Below, piece after piece: positions 1 to 11,310 of a stretch of DNA of 64,000 bases. Numbering within the stretch: the first letter of the stretch is position 1; every line of letters begins with the position of its first letter. This stretch comes from Ailanthus altissimus (taxonomy: Eukaryota > Streptophyta > Magnoliopsida > Sapindales > Simaroubaceae). The stretch is taken from the NCBI GenBank assembly GCA_946807835.1, contig OX327699.1, forward strand, positions 22,928,014 to 22,992,013, in the 5' to 3' direction. The position numbers and the translations under genes were made by a program. The notes beneath the pieces are model-generated. The model ran no database searches, was not told the origin of the DNA, and worked only from the letters and a program-made list of their open reading frames with translations.

Positions 1-1701
1 TATTATATTTTATATTAAATATAAATTAGGTAAATTTTGAGTATATATAGTCAAATAAGTAACATTATTTAATAAATTAGTGTTTTTAGTCAATAATAAA
101 TGCCTGACCTATGATAAGTAGTATCAAAATATATTTGAATTCTTATTTAGATGTGAGCCCTTAAAATTGTTTTAATTAATATTGTCACGTATGTAATAAG
201 TTTCTCGTATCCTTAAGAGATGAACAATATTAGATTAAATAAACTTTAAAAAGTCTTTATAAAAATTATTACGTAGGTAGCAAGTCTTTTAATTTTAAGG
301 AGATTGATAATACAAGTTAAATTAATTTTTGAGTTTGATCTCATATTAAATAAAAATTGAATAAATCTAAAATATATATGAATGAATAAACAATATTATC
401 TAATAAATTAATATTTTAAATTAATAATAAACACTAATGACACTTCGACTACCTTCATTTCGCTATTGTACTCTTTTTTTTTTTTGTATCATTTTGCCAT
501 ATGCAAACTGAAGGAAAAAAAACCTTTCTCGAAATAGAGGGCCACTATCTCTTTACAAGTCACGCCACAGTAATAACGATAGCAACTCCTAGCAGTTATA
601 ATAAGTATTCATTCTATCTCGAATTTTTGATTTAGGCTTTCGATATATCTACTTTGTTCCCAAAGCATTTGTAACTCTTTTTATGGATTGTTTTGGCACA
701 TTATTCCATTTTCTTGTTCCAACTTTATAAATCCCAGGGCATTTGTAACTCTTTTTTTCATTATCATTTCTTTTGTAAATATCTCTTTGTCACGTATTTA
801 ATCTTAAAATGCGTAGATCTTAATTTTTTTTTATTATTTTTAGTATTACAACATACACACCCCCTAATAAAATACATACAACTCTTTTTATTTTATCATA
901 AGCAAGATCGAATCTTAAACTTGGTTGAGCAATCAATAAGAGACTAACTAAATCTTCTAGCACCCTCAACTTTTAATTCTATTCTGTTTTAAAATTAAAT
1001 ATGATCATATTTTCGTCTATCAAAAAGATTTTTATGTTTTGAGTTAATTAGTTCTTCGAGTTAATTGTTTGTTAAACTTATTTATTATGCAAGCATGAAC
1101 TTAAATTACCGTTGTCTAGTCAATATTTCCTTATACGAATGCAATTTCAATATAAATTAACTAAAATCATATTAACACTTTTCATAATCTCTTATCTAAT
1201 GATAATTAATTTTAGGCCCTAGATCTGCTACAATTAAAACCTAGGGCTCTTTACTGTGCGTTCATTAATGAATGTATTCAAATCTCCCTTCTTGAAAATA
1301 ATGTCTTTCTTTTCTTCGACCTTCCTTCTGACTCATAACTCAGGATTCAATACAATAATAGCTGTACCTGAGTGTACTACCTCTCGGAGCTGTAATTAAG
1401 TAGTTCTGGTCATAACTTAGTTGTTGTTCTTGTTATTTTTTTGGATTAAATAATTAAGTTGTGGTCATATCTTAATTGTTTTGAATTAAAATTTAATGAC
1501 TTACAGAGCATTTGATCACATTTATATAACAAAGCTGTATGTGTTGCTGCTTGCAGGTTTTCCTGATGCCTAATAATAGTAATAATACTAATCTGGTCAT
1601 AACTTAGTTTTTGTTCTTGTTATTTCTCTCTACTAACAATATTAATTAACTTATCATGCACAAGTTCTTTTCAATTTTCCTGTAACTTTCTCATATATAA
1701 T
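1..1701. other. AT-rich intergenic DNA
   Basis: No gene is supported here. Reading frames are short, lack any family motif and sit in AT-rich sequence with many homopolymer runs. Nothing resembles an RNA gene. The only structure next to it is the foldback element that starts at 1710. Confidence 0.6.
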
Positions 1702-2718
1702 AAATAATAGGATAAAAGATAATTTTACTTGTGAAATATGGTTTTAATACTCAATTTTATTCTTGTTATATTAAAAATTTTAATTTTATCCCAAATCATT
1801 AACTTGCTGCTATTTTGATTGTGGAATGGTAAAATTAAAATTTACTACTAAAATTTAAAGTAGGCTGTATAGTGAAATGCAAATTGATATGCAATATGTG
1901 AGGTTTACAAAACAATCATGAATTAGTCAAAAATGAAATGAATGTGACAAACTCCGATAAGTTAAATTTCTCATTTATTTTAAAAGAAATTAATATTTAT
2001 TTTTAAAAAATAATTAATTAAAAAAACTTTGCCACCATCACTTACAAGCGATGATGGTTGGCCACTCCCAACGACAATAGCGATCATAAAAATAATAATA
2101 ATTTATTTATTTTAATTTACACAATAATAAATTATTTTTAATTAAATAAAAAAACTAGAAGGTTGTCAAACAAATTGGCGAGGGTAGTGACTTGCACTGT
2201 AGCCACCATTAGAATTAGCGAGTATTAATCTTTTTAATAGTGGTAACAATGTAAGTCACTATCTTCTCTACCTTATTTAATCATCTTTTAAGTTTTTTTT
2301 AATTAAAAATAACTCTACTATTATATAAATAAAAAACAAAAGAATCGAATAATATAAATTTTAATTATTTTTACGAACACCGCTATTGTTGGAGGCTAGT
2401 GATTGGCTGACGATGATGATAGAGGTTATGTTTAATTTTTAATTACTTACTTAATTATAAAATAATTATTTTAAAATAAATATTAAAAATTTAAACATAT
2501 CAGAGTGTGTCACATGTTTATAAAAAATTAAACTTTTAATTTTATTTTTATGTCACGTGCTCTATTAAAATTGTGCCACTTAAATTTTAGTTAGGATAAA
2601 AATGTTATTATATAATAAAATGAGCTTTTTTGTTAAGTCAAACTGCTAATTAGGACAAAATTAAAAATTTTAATGTAAAGACAAAATTAAGTATTATTTT
2701 TTTTTACCCTAAATAATA
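1702..2718. mobile_element. hAT-like non-autonomous foldback element with 8-bp target duplication
   Basis: The element body spans about 1710-2710. Its left end begins GGATAAAAGATAATTTTAC and its right end, read on the minus strand, begins AGGGTAAAAA and continues with a recognisable inverted copy of the left arm (about 100 bp, imperfect; both arms carry TTAAAATTTTTAATTTT-like cores). The body is flanked by the direct repeat AAATAATA at 1702-1709 and 2711-2718, the 8-bp duplication size typical of hAT transposons. There is no coding capacity, so it would need a transposase in trans. The interior contains further short inverted GATGATGG-type motifs. Superfamily assignment rests on the duplication length and is an inference. 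Confidence 0.6.
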
Positions 2719-5700
2719 ATCCTTTTCGGACCTAGACACTTAGATAGCCATGAAAACTCAAAAGGTACAAAACTATCCCATAACATAACAAGCAATATAA
2801 TTTAGCATGGCCATGAGATGCTTTGAAATGGTGTTAACTCGTTCTGAGGAAAAATTCTCTATCATTAGGTTCGTCATCAAACAGAAAACGGTTCTCATTA
2901 ATTTTCTAGCCTGATATTTGGCTTTTCCAGGATGATGGATACATGAAGAATCAAAAAATTACCAAAAGAAAAAAAGAAGGTTGCAACCTGCAGGAAGAAT
3001 TTCTCTGTTAGTGTTTGGTAATTGTCCCAATAGGCTATTAACTTCATAGCTTGTAGGAGGAGCTCATGCCCCCTGATACTGTTAAAAGTTGAAGAATCTT
3101 CAACAGTTCCCTATAGAAGAGAGGCAGCAAGGTCCCGTTGGTCCTCCACATCAATGTGCATTGTTTGTTAATGGCGGCGCTTTGTTGCCATTCCAATTTT
3201 GTACTCCCATCTTCTATTAACTTGTACATGTGACTCCACAAGCAAAATCAATCAAAGCCTTCCATCTTCTTTTTCACCTTGCAGAATATCTTCAAAGGAA
3301 ATTTTAGGATTAGCCCACAAAGCAGGCTATTAATTAGCTGAAAAAAATGGAAAGGAAGATGAAGGCAAATTTGCTTTGTTGATCTTTCTTTATTGCACAT
3401 TGGTATTTATTGGCTTAGCCCAAAAGGGAGTAACAGCGTGGTCCTGCTTCTAGTACAAGCACCACCAAATAGAGAGCGTGGTCATAATCAGACATAAATT
3501 TGAAATTGAATGAGAACCACAACCACTTCTATCTTAGCTACTCCCCACCCCATGTTCTAAGGCTATAAAGAGCCACTACTTCTATGCTGTTTTAGCTTAT
3601 GCTCAACTGCTTATTACGGATACGTCCGGCATTGTCCTCTTTCTCTTGCCTTATTTAATTATGTATTATTAACTCGTACCATGACAGTACATAAAATTTT
3701 TACGACCATGTATATACATGATCTACCCAAATTAATTAATTTGTCTGAAGAATTAAGATCCTCTTTCACGTCAAATTAAAATTCTTTCTTGATTCTAAGT
3801 TTTTAAAGATCCCATGTCGCCTGTTTCTTGTGAAAATGGATTGTGTTTAGAATCTGCTAAGTGACTCAAATCTATGCAAGTTCTGAAATTTTAACTTCTA
3901 TTTGTTGTCTAATAATTCATGGGAGCTTCTAGTGCCTGGTGATCTAGCTAAGTTTCAACTTTCAAGTAAAACAGTAAGATGCCTTGTGGGGAAAAAAATC
4001 TAGAGTACTTGAATGTGGAATTAATACGCCATGGGTAATAGCCTTCAAAAGAAGATACCCATGTTCTGTGAAGGATATTGGCTGGTGAAGGGAAGATAAA
4101 AACAGAGCCAAATATGACAGTGGGTCCTCTATATAATCACCGAAAGCGAAAATAGTGACTATCAAAGCTTATCAAACAAATGCGCAACGCAATTTCTACT
4201 TTATTGCTAATGTCAGAAAATTATTCTAATGTCATGCACATGAAGGCCATGTTACCTTTGCCCCAAAAATTCTTGTAAGGACATAAATGTCAGTCCCAAT
4301 GACATTTTTGAAAGTTGGCACTAAAGCAAATATTGGGTAGGGTGTAACTACTTTGGTTTTTGTATACAAATTCATGGTAGAATTTAATTCGTAAGGAAAG
4401 GAAATAACTGGCACTAAAGCAAATATTGGGTAGGGTGTAACTATCTCCACCAGCAACGTAAAAGTTGAACCCGCATTTATAGTTAAGTTCGGATGACTTT
4501 TAACATCATATAACAAAAATAGAAGAATCTGATATGTTTCTATATGGAATTTGAATTGAAAAATACCGGATCTGAAAATGAATAGAACAAGAGCACAGAC
4601 ATATCTTAGACTAAATAGGAAAAAGCTCGACACTGACCACACCAATCAACATTGAACAGATACTCACAAACAATGGCCTAAAAGTAAAACTACACATCAA
4701 GAAAGCGAATTATGATTGACATAATGATGATTAATGCCGTGGAACTAAGCTCTTAGATCTTATCTCATGAACTTTAAAAATGTGACATATAATCAAACCA
4801 CATCTGCCTATAAAAATTTTGAACATCTTTCTAGTTTGTGTAAAATCAGCGATAGAAAATGGGGAACGGACCCATTACAGCTAAGCGGGCAAGGACTTAT
4901 GAACGTACCACGACCATTTGCAATAGCACATGTACTGTATAACAAATAGCAGGAAACATTAATATCAAGTTCAATTGAAAAAACACATGTATTATCTCTT
5001 TGATGTTGCAAATGCACTCCCAAGCAAAGGGGCACAAAGCTCTATTGAAGAGGGTCCAAGCCAGGGTGGATGATTTGTTCATTTTTTGCCCCGTTGGCTC
5101 ACGAGAACCAAAATTTGCGCGTTTCATGTGCTGACTGTTGGTTTTTTTAGTCGTTCAAATCAACGTAGGAAGTCAAGAAAAGTTTCAAAAGCTATATAGC
5201 CTATATAGTTTATATGGACTGGACATGCAACAATACTAACTGTGAGAATTGATTCATTCGGCACTTGATATTTCAACTACTTTATGAATTGCCATGCCAT
5301 GTTCATTTGCAGATTGGAGGAATACCAGGCTGACACGAAGGAGTCTATGAATGAACAGAGCTGTTGCCTAAGACCATGGAAAGAGAAGCTAAATGCTTAG
5401 GCACTTGGCTTTGTCGAGTGCAGGCCATTATTTGTATGAACCACAAAATTTTGACACGCCATTTATTTATTCAAAGCTAACCAATGTAGGTCAGTAGCTT
5501 CTAACGGAAAGCCCACCATCGGGACAATTCTTGCAACGGTGGCAGGTCTCGTGGGAGTTCTGGGCTAGACGCGGAGATTAATGTAGCTGCATGGCTAGGA
5601 CTGAAAAGCATAGGCCGACATTTCCGCCATTTATTGTCACGACTTTTTCCCCGATCCTTCATTCACACAATTTAATTCAATGTAGTGCAAGATGGAGAGA

Positions 5701-6118
5701 CAAAATAAAGAATCTAACGCTGAAAATAATAATCAGTTTTCGCAAATTGGAATTTGAAATATTGTTGTGGACTCGAGAACTCCAAAACCCTGCTGTATGG
5801 ATCCATATAGGCCCAACAGGCTTGAAAAGCCCATTGAACTAGCGGGGACAGTAATAGGACCATGAATAATCCAGAAGATCTTTCACTTGGTATATAATTT
5901 TCTTAAAAGCATTTAACAATCGATTCCCTTATTACACCACATAGAACATAATTAAAATATTAAACTTAAAAGATCGGGAAGAATAATAAGCGTAGGAATA
6001 TTAATTAGAGATGCCGGATTCTCATATATAGTAGTTGCTGCTAGGACTAACTTGAAGGTGCTCTACTGGAATTACTTCTTCCACTTAACTGATCACAGAC
6101 CAGTATTAAATCATTGAT
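2719..6118. other. Intergenic DNA downstream of APS2
   Basis: No gene is supported. Reading frames of 60-137 codons occur on both strands, but none shows a domain, and none has splice or codon patterns like the four real genes. The single notable structure is a 35-bp direct repeat at about 4.3-4.4 kb, listed separately. The last few hundred bases before 6119 are probably the 3' UTR and terminator of the minus-strand ATP sulfurylase gene. Confidence 0.5.
4316..4443. repeat. 35-bp exact direct repeat, 93 bp apart
   Basis: The sequence starting TGGCACTAAAGCAAATATTG occurs at 4316-4350 and again, identical over 35 bases, at 4409-4443. The 58 bp between copies is unrelated. The identity suggests a recent local duplication or a short template-switch event; no transposon ends are visible. 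Confidence 0.85.
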
Positions 6119-9100
6119 CTAAGAAGTTAGAGCTGCTGGCTGCTGTGTTGCATCCTCTGCTTGCAAGCTCTCGTAATATTGGACAAGGACTTTCCATCCC
6201 CCGGTACACATAAATCCATCAGGAGGGTTCTCGCCATTTCTTGCATAAGTCCGCATCTGGAGAAACCAAACAATATCAACACACCAATCTCTTAATTAAA
6301 ACAGTATCAAATTTTTGGTTGCCAGAGCAAAAAATAGAATTTTTGTATTTTGACTTTCAAACACATCTGAAGTAGATGGCTGCTTTCCAGTTTATAATAA
6401 AACATCTCCCTGTGGGGGCATAAATTATCAATAAATGGGATGATTTTACTAGTAAAGCGACCCTAATATTGAATGCATGGTAGAATACTCTTTGAAACTG
6501 CCAAGATATCCTACACTGGAGTATACACTAGATTGGAGAAGCCTCTATTCATGCTTTTCATCATTTCGTATTTGTCTCTTTCGTTTTCAAAAGCTCTTCA
6601 TCAAATGAATTCATCTATTTTCAGAGAAGTCGTTAAATACTTTTCCAACCTTGGTTCCTGAGATGAAGAGGAAATCTTTGGCACATGAAGGATCAAAAAA
6701 TGCCATTTTTTTTTCCACTGTGTCATATGCAGCAACCTGGAGAATACAATGACAAAATAAAGATTAATGACTACCAACTAGAATAAAGATCACATTGAAC
6801 CATAAAGCTAACTTCAAACATTCAACCCTAAACCAGCAGCCTTCATAAGACAAATGAATAGAAATACTAAGAGAAGAATATAATATGCAACAAACCCATA
6901 CCAGAGGGAAATAAAAGGGGTTCAATAAATAATACCAACAGTAGATTCAGTAATACTCACCCTGAATGGCAAAATATTTAGCTTCTCCAGACCAGGGGCC
7001 ATGCTTAAGACCTTTTTCCCATGATCTGGGTCATATAAATCTCTCTTCTCTGTTGGGTGACCCATGCCAGCAGGATCACGACCTACAATGTAGAAATTAG
7101 CACCAGCATTTATGCGTGCCTTGGCATGCCACTGAACTTCAGTTGGACCTGCATAATGCATGGGTGATGGGAATATGGCCACAATTGTTGTCTTCGGATC
7201 AAGGACTCCATCTTCTAGGACCTGCAAAGAGGATTAAAAATAAAATATATAAAAAAAACCCTTGAACAGCTAGCCATTTGTGGCACCACAATGAAATGAA
7301 AGATTTAACACAATTTGTGTAGCACTTGAACATGTTTATGGTGTAGATGTAAAGTAGCCACCTAGATGATAAATAATTATAATTTATAAACTTGGTTTCA
7401 TTTATTTGTACCTTAAAATTAATTTACAAATTCTTTAGACAAGAAGTTGATTTATTGATAATATGGGATTCTATACGAATATAGAGGTAGACTTATTTTA
7501 GAGCTAAACAAGACAACTAATTTTAAGTTGTTTTCTTATAACAAAGCCATCCAAGATCAGAGTCATTATTAAAGTAGATAGATGATTTCAGTGCATATAC
7601 CTTGCTGTGTTGTTCCATTCGAACATCTAAGGGAACATCATCAGCTTTTACAAAACCTCCTAGTGGGTGAAGCAACAGAATTGGATTCTTGTAGCCCATT
7701 TCCAAAAGGCGCCTGCGTGTATCATTCATTAACAAAGCATGCCCATTATGCACGGGGTTCCTTAACTGGAAAGCAAAAACTGCATCAGCCTGACGCCTGT
7801 CAAATTCTTCCCTGAGTTGCTTAGGAGAAAGCCTGTAGTGATCAAGCCCATCATTATATTTGAGGGGCTTCAACACTTCCAAATCTCCACCAATGAGCCA
7901 ACTTCCAGCTGGAGTAATAACCTCCTCAACATATGGCAGTCCTGGTGCAGTTGTTCCCCAAGTTCTAGCTATTCTTTCTTCTTTGTTATGCTTGTATATT
8001 TCAATACTGCAATAAATTTTACAAACCATTCTTAAGCTAAGACATAATAGCACAATAACTGAGTTTTGAGTTAGTACAGCTTTATATTTTCACTTTTATC
8101 TTATTAAAAATGGCTGCCAGCTATACGTTACTGCATTAAAAAGAATTTATAAAGTACTTTTGAAATAGAAGCTTTTTCTCAATATCTACTAATTTAAAGT
8201 TCAATAGCTGAGAAAAATGTATGTACTTTAGTTTATGCTATGCCAATTGTCACGGGTCGGACGTTTGTCATTGACTTAAAAGACTAATCTATTAAGTAAT
8301 GTTGTTTACCTGTCCATATATATTCAAGATCCATTCAATTTCTATCCGATGTGGGACGTGACATTCTCCCCACTCAATCACGTGATACTCTCATCACAGT
8401 CTAGCCCAAGTCAATGGCCAACCTAGCGTGTATTGCCATTTCATGCTATTTATGGGGGATCCACTACCCACGTGGCAATCTAACTCAAGATATAAGATTT
8501 TTAGGGCTCACTTGACCCGTAACGCCCATTTCACTATTCCTTAGAGACCTACATATCCCACGTGACAATCTCCATTTGAACGATTTTAGAATTCTCATGC
8601 AAATAAAAATTCGTCTCTGCTATGATACCACTTGTTATAAATTAAAACTTATCATCGACCAAAAAGACTAGCATATTAATTAATACTGTCTACCTCATAA
8701 ATACTCAAGATCGATGTGAGACCTGATACAATGGGTTGTCAACAATGTAGAAAGCTCTATCAAAATTCTTAAACTAGAAGCCACAATAAATGCTTGAATT
8801 CACAGGTGACTCCAGAATTCATTGCGCATTCAGCATCCTGAAAAAACTTTTATATATTTCCAAATGCCAATTGGATATTACCAGTTGAATATTACCAGCG
8901 AGAAACTATTACACACAATTGGAGAACCATAAATTTAAGCATAACAATGGCATACCAATTCTCACTTATGACAAACCAATACCAAACTGAGAGATTAAAT
9001 TCTATACAATTGGGCTATGACATGATAACAAACTACCACTGTGGGTACAAAATATTAGAACAATAAAAGAAAAGAGAACAGGAAGCTGCATTAAAAAATA

Positions 9101-9665
9101 ATGGCGTTCAGCAAACTGACCTCCTTAGAATTCCAATCAAGTCTCCACTGGGACCAACTAACGCCACATTTGTCGATGACCCAATTCGCTCTTTGGTCTC
9201 GTCGTCGATAGCCAAAACAATAGGAAGCGACATGTTAACGATAGTCCCATCCTTCATTTTTAAACAATTAAAATGCAAACTCTGCAAGTACTCGTTCTCC
9301 CTCATGAACCCTGTAAGCGGACTCGCCCACCCTTCACTGATCACGTGAACCCACTCAAAATCAATCTGGGTCAGCGTCACCTTCGGCATTGACTCAGCTT
9401 CCGCCGTCTTCAGCCCCCGCTCGCCGTCCGGCACCACCAGATCCACCAGGGCCCCGCCATCTGGCTCGATCAAAGAGCTCTTGATCACTGAAGAATAAGA
9501 AGAAGATTTAACACTCATTTTCGGTTGGTACACAGTTAATTGATTGGAGTAATAAATGGGCTTCGGTCGGATTTTAACGTTATAATCTGTGAATTTCCTG
9601 TGTGTCACTGTTCGGTGATTAAGGTTAAAGTGAGAATCGAAGTGCACTTTAATGGTTAGAGACAT
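6119..9665 (-). CDS. APS2: ATP sulfurylase, APS2 type (plastid/cytosol)
   Basis: Catalyses ATP + sulfate to adenosine 5'-phosphosulfate + pyrophosphate, the first step of sulfate assimilation. Five exons join in frame with GT..AG introns: 9665-9121, 8006-7601, 7221-6961, 6736-6650, 6256-6119 (stop TAG), giving 478 aa, close to plant family length. Residues 1 to about 60 look like a plastid transit peptide (Ser/Thr/Tyr-rich, few acids). The catalytic motif [10 protein letters not shown] lies near residues 262-271 and holds the two nucleotide-binding histidines. [10 protein letters not shown] and FISGTK motifs follow in exons 3 and 4. The start ATG at 9665 gives an N-terminus beginning MSLTI, resembling Arabidopsis APS2 (MSLMI, recalled). 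A second in-frame Met lies at residue 50. Intron 1 (1114 bp) contains a TRIM-like element. The miR395 target seen in other APS genes is not conserved. No defects seen. Confidence 0.96.
8248..8730 (-). mobile_element. TRIM-like miniature LTR retroelement in APS2 intron 1
   Basis: Two diverged direct repeats, 8248-8363 (116 bp) and 8633-8730 (98 bp), bracket about 270 bp of non-coding DNA. The left copy, read on the minus strand, begins TGTCACGTCCCACATCGG and ends CCGACCCGTGACA, i.e. TG..CA LTR termini. Immediately inside the right repeat, on the minus strand, is TGGTATCATAGC (8619-8630), one substitution from the classic initiator-tRNA-Met primer binding site TGGTATCAGAGC. Just inside the other repeat is a purine tract, GAGTGGGGAGAA, where a polypurine tract should be. 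There is no coding capacity. The orientation matches the host gene. The repeats have diverged considerably and I see no target duplication, so the insertion is old. Confidence 0.65.
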
Positions 9666-10655
9666 GATGATGTTCTTTTAAGAATGGCTCTGAGGTTGAT
9701 GTATTGATCCGCCGCGTACGGGGAAGTGTAACCGAAACCGCAACTGTTGATTTGGCGAACATGTTTAGCAGAAGAAGTTAAATAAGCGTGAAGTGAAACT
9801 GAAACTGAAAGAGATCCACACGTTTGCTCTTTAGCGTTTCTGACAGTTTGTGGACGAGAGTATGGTGCTGGTCTGCAATCTCCAACTTGGAATTCTTGTT
9901 GAGGTTGGGGACCAGAAGCGCTTTTATAATATAATCTTGAAAACATGGGCCCTTCGAATTTCAACTCCAAGGCTTCTGCTTCATCAAACTTGGCCCAACT
10001 TCGCTCTACATGATCTTGTCTCCCATCTAACTTGAAACTCTAGAACGAACCCCGAATGTCCAATTTTTTTTATTTATTATTTTCGTGTTTTCCCATTACG
10101 CTGCGATCTACTGATGTCTGTTCAGAAAATTTTAAATTGTATATGTTATACCGTAGGCAAATCTAAGTTCAAATCAGATCGACTATTTTTTTCTAAAATT
10201 TGAAGGGACTCCAACCTCGGTCCAAGTTTTATCCAGTATTCAATTATGGGTCTGAACTGAAACAAATTGATAAGTTTGATTCATATTTTGGATTAAATTT
10301 TTTTCCTTTAGAATTTAAAACAATTTTATCTCTTTCAAAACTTTTATGATTGTTCTTTATTTTGTTATAAATATAAATCAAAATCATCCCCAGTTGTAAT
10401 GATCATGCTTCAAATCTCACATCTCTTGTGCCATCTCAAGGGGCTTTACCTCTTGAATCAATCACGCCTGCACTGTACTTTCTATGATAATTTTAATTAA
10501 ATGTGAAAAATGTTATTGAAAATAAGTGACCAAAACAAAAACTTTATTTGTTTATTTTGATTAGAAAAATTAAATACTCGCAAAACTGATTTTCACTTTA
10601 GATTTAAATATCTTGCCACATTTTGTGTATTTTATTTTATTTTTAATGAGAAATT
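9666..10655. promoter_or_regulatory. APS2 upstream region
   Basis: This is the interval between the ATP sulfurylase start codon and the left end of MULE1, so the gene's promoter and 5' leader must lie within it or within the transposon. The first 350 bp upstream of the ATG are distinctly less AT-rich than the rest, as expected of a leader and proximal promoter. I see no convincing TATA box. The distal part (10060-10650) is AT-rich with no feature. Confidence 0.45.
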
Positions 10656-11310
10656 GGAAATTTTCACAAATAACTCATTTATTTTTCTATTATAATATTT
10701 TAACCGACTTAAAATCAAATATACTTTATTAGCAAAAAATATACATTTTAGACACATTTACCCATTTTTCTTATTAACCTTTCTCTCACCCGAAAATCAC
10801 CCAAAAAAATCGAAAATTATCAAAATTTGTTAGATCGAAAATTTTGAAGTTATCACTACATAGATCAGAGCTTGTACAACAAATTTCTCACTTCAAACAA
10901 AGAAAATGGCCGAATTTTGGTAAGTTTTGTTTAATTTTTGAAAAATTTAAATTTGTTTATAAAATTATTAAAATTTGTATTTAAAGTTAGAAATAGATGA
11001 AATTATTGAATTCTATGTGAAAAATGGGTTTGAATGGTGTAAGAAACGTTAAAAATGGGCAAAACATCGTGATTTTTGGGTCATATTCGCGATGCAGACG
11101 GCAGCCGGAGCGGCGGCGGCCACCGTTGTCAATCTCGGGGCCATCTCGGGCCCGCGATACGCCTTAAGGGCCCATCGCGGGCGCGCAACGGGGACCCGAG
11201 ATGGCCCCGCGATGCGCGTTTAACAGGCGCATCGCGTGCAGCATCGCGAACGTCCGCGATGCCGCAAAATTCGCGCCACGTGGCGCCTGTATGAGATGAC
11301 ACGTGGCGCG
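10656..11310. repeat. MULE1 left terminal inverted repeat with GC-rich block
   Basis: The outer 430 bp are AT-rich and resemble the right arm in reverse complement. Positions of about 11090-11310 form an abrupt GC- and CpG-rich block full of variants of CATCTCGGGCCCG and GCGATGCGC, ending with two CACGTGGCGC motifs. The leader exon of the ULP-like gene (10906-10919) sits between the two parts. The block is strikingly different in base composition from everything nearby except its counterpart at 19.99-20.13 kb. Confidence 0.75.

Noticed and set aside
4232..4645. 137-codon minus-strand frame
   Set aside because: Its length is helped by the 35-bp duplication; no domain, no coding bias, no supporting splice structure.
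9656..9970. 104-codon minus-strand frame overlapping the APS2 start codon, a possible upstream ORF
   Set aside because: It begins with TTG; the first in-frame ATG is near 9946. No evidence that the transcript starts that far upstream and no recognisable peptide.
11076..11294. 72-codon GC-rich plus-strand frame
   Set aside because: It lies wholly in the GC-rich block of the MULE1 left arm, predicted to be intronic; its length follows from the scarcity of AT-rich stop codons there.
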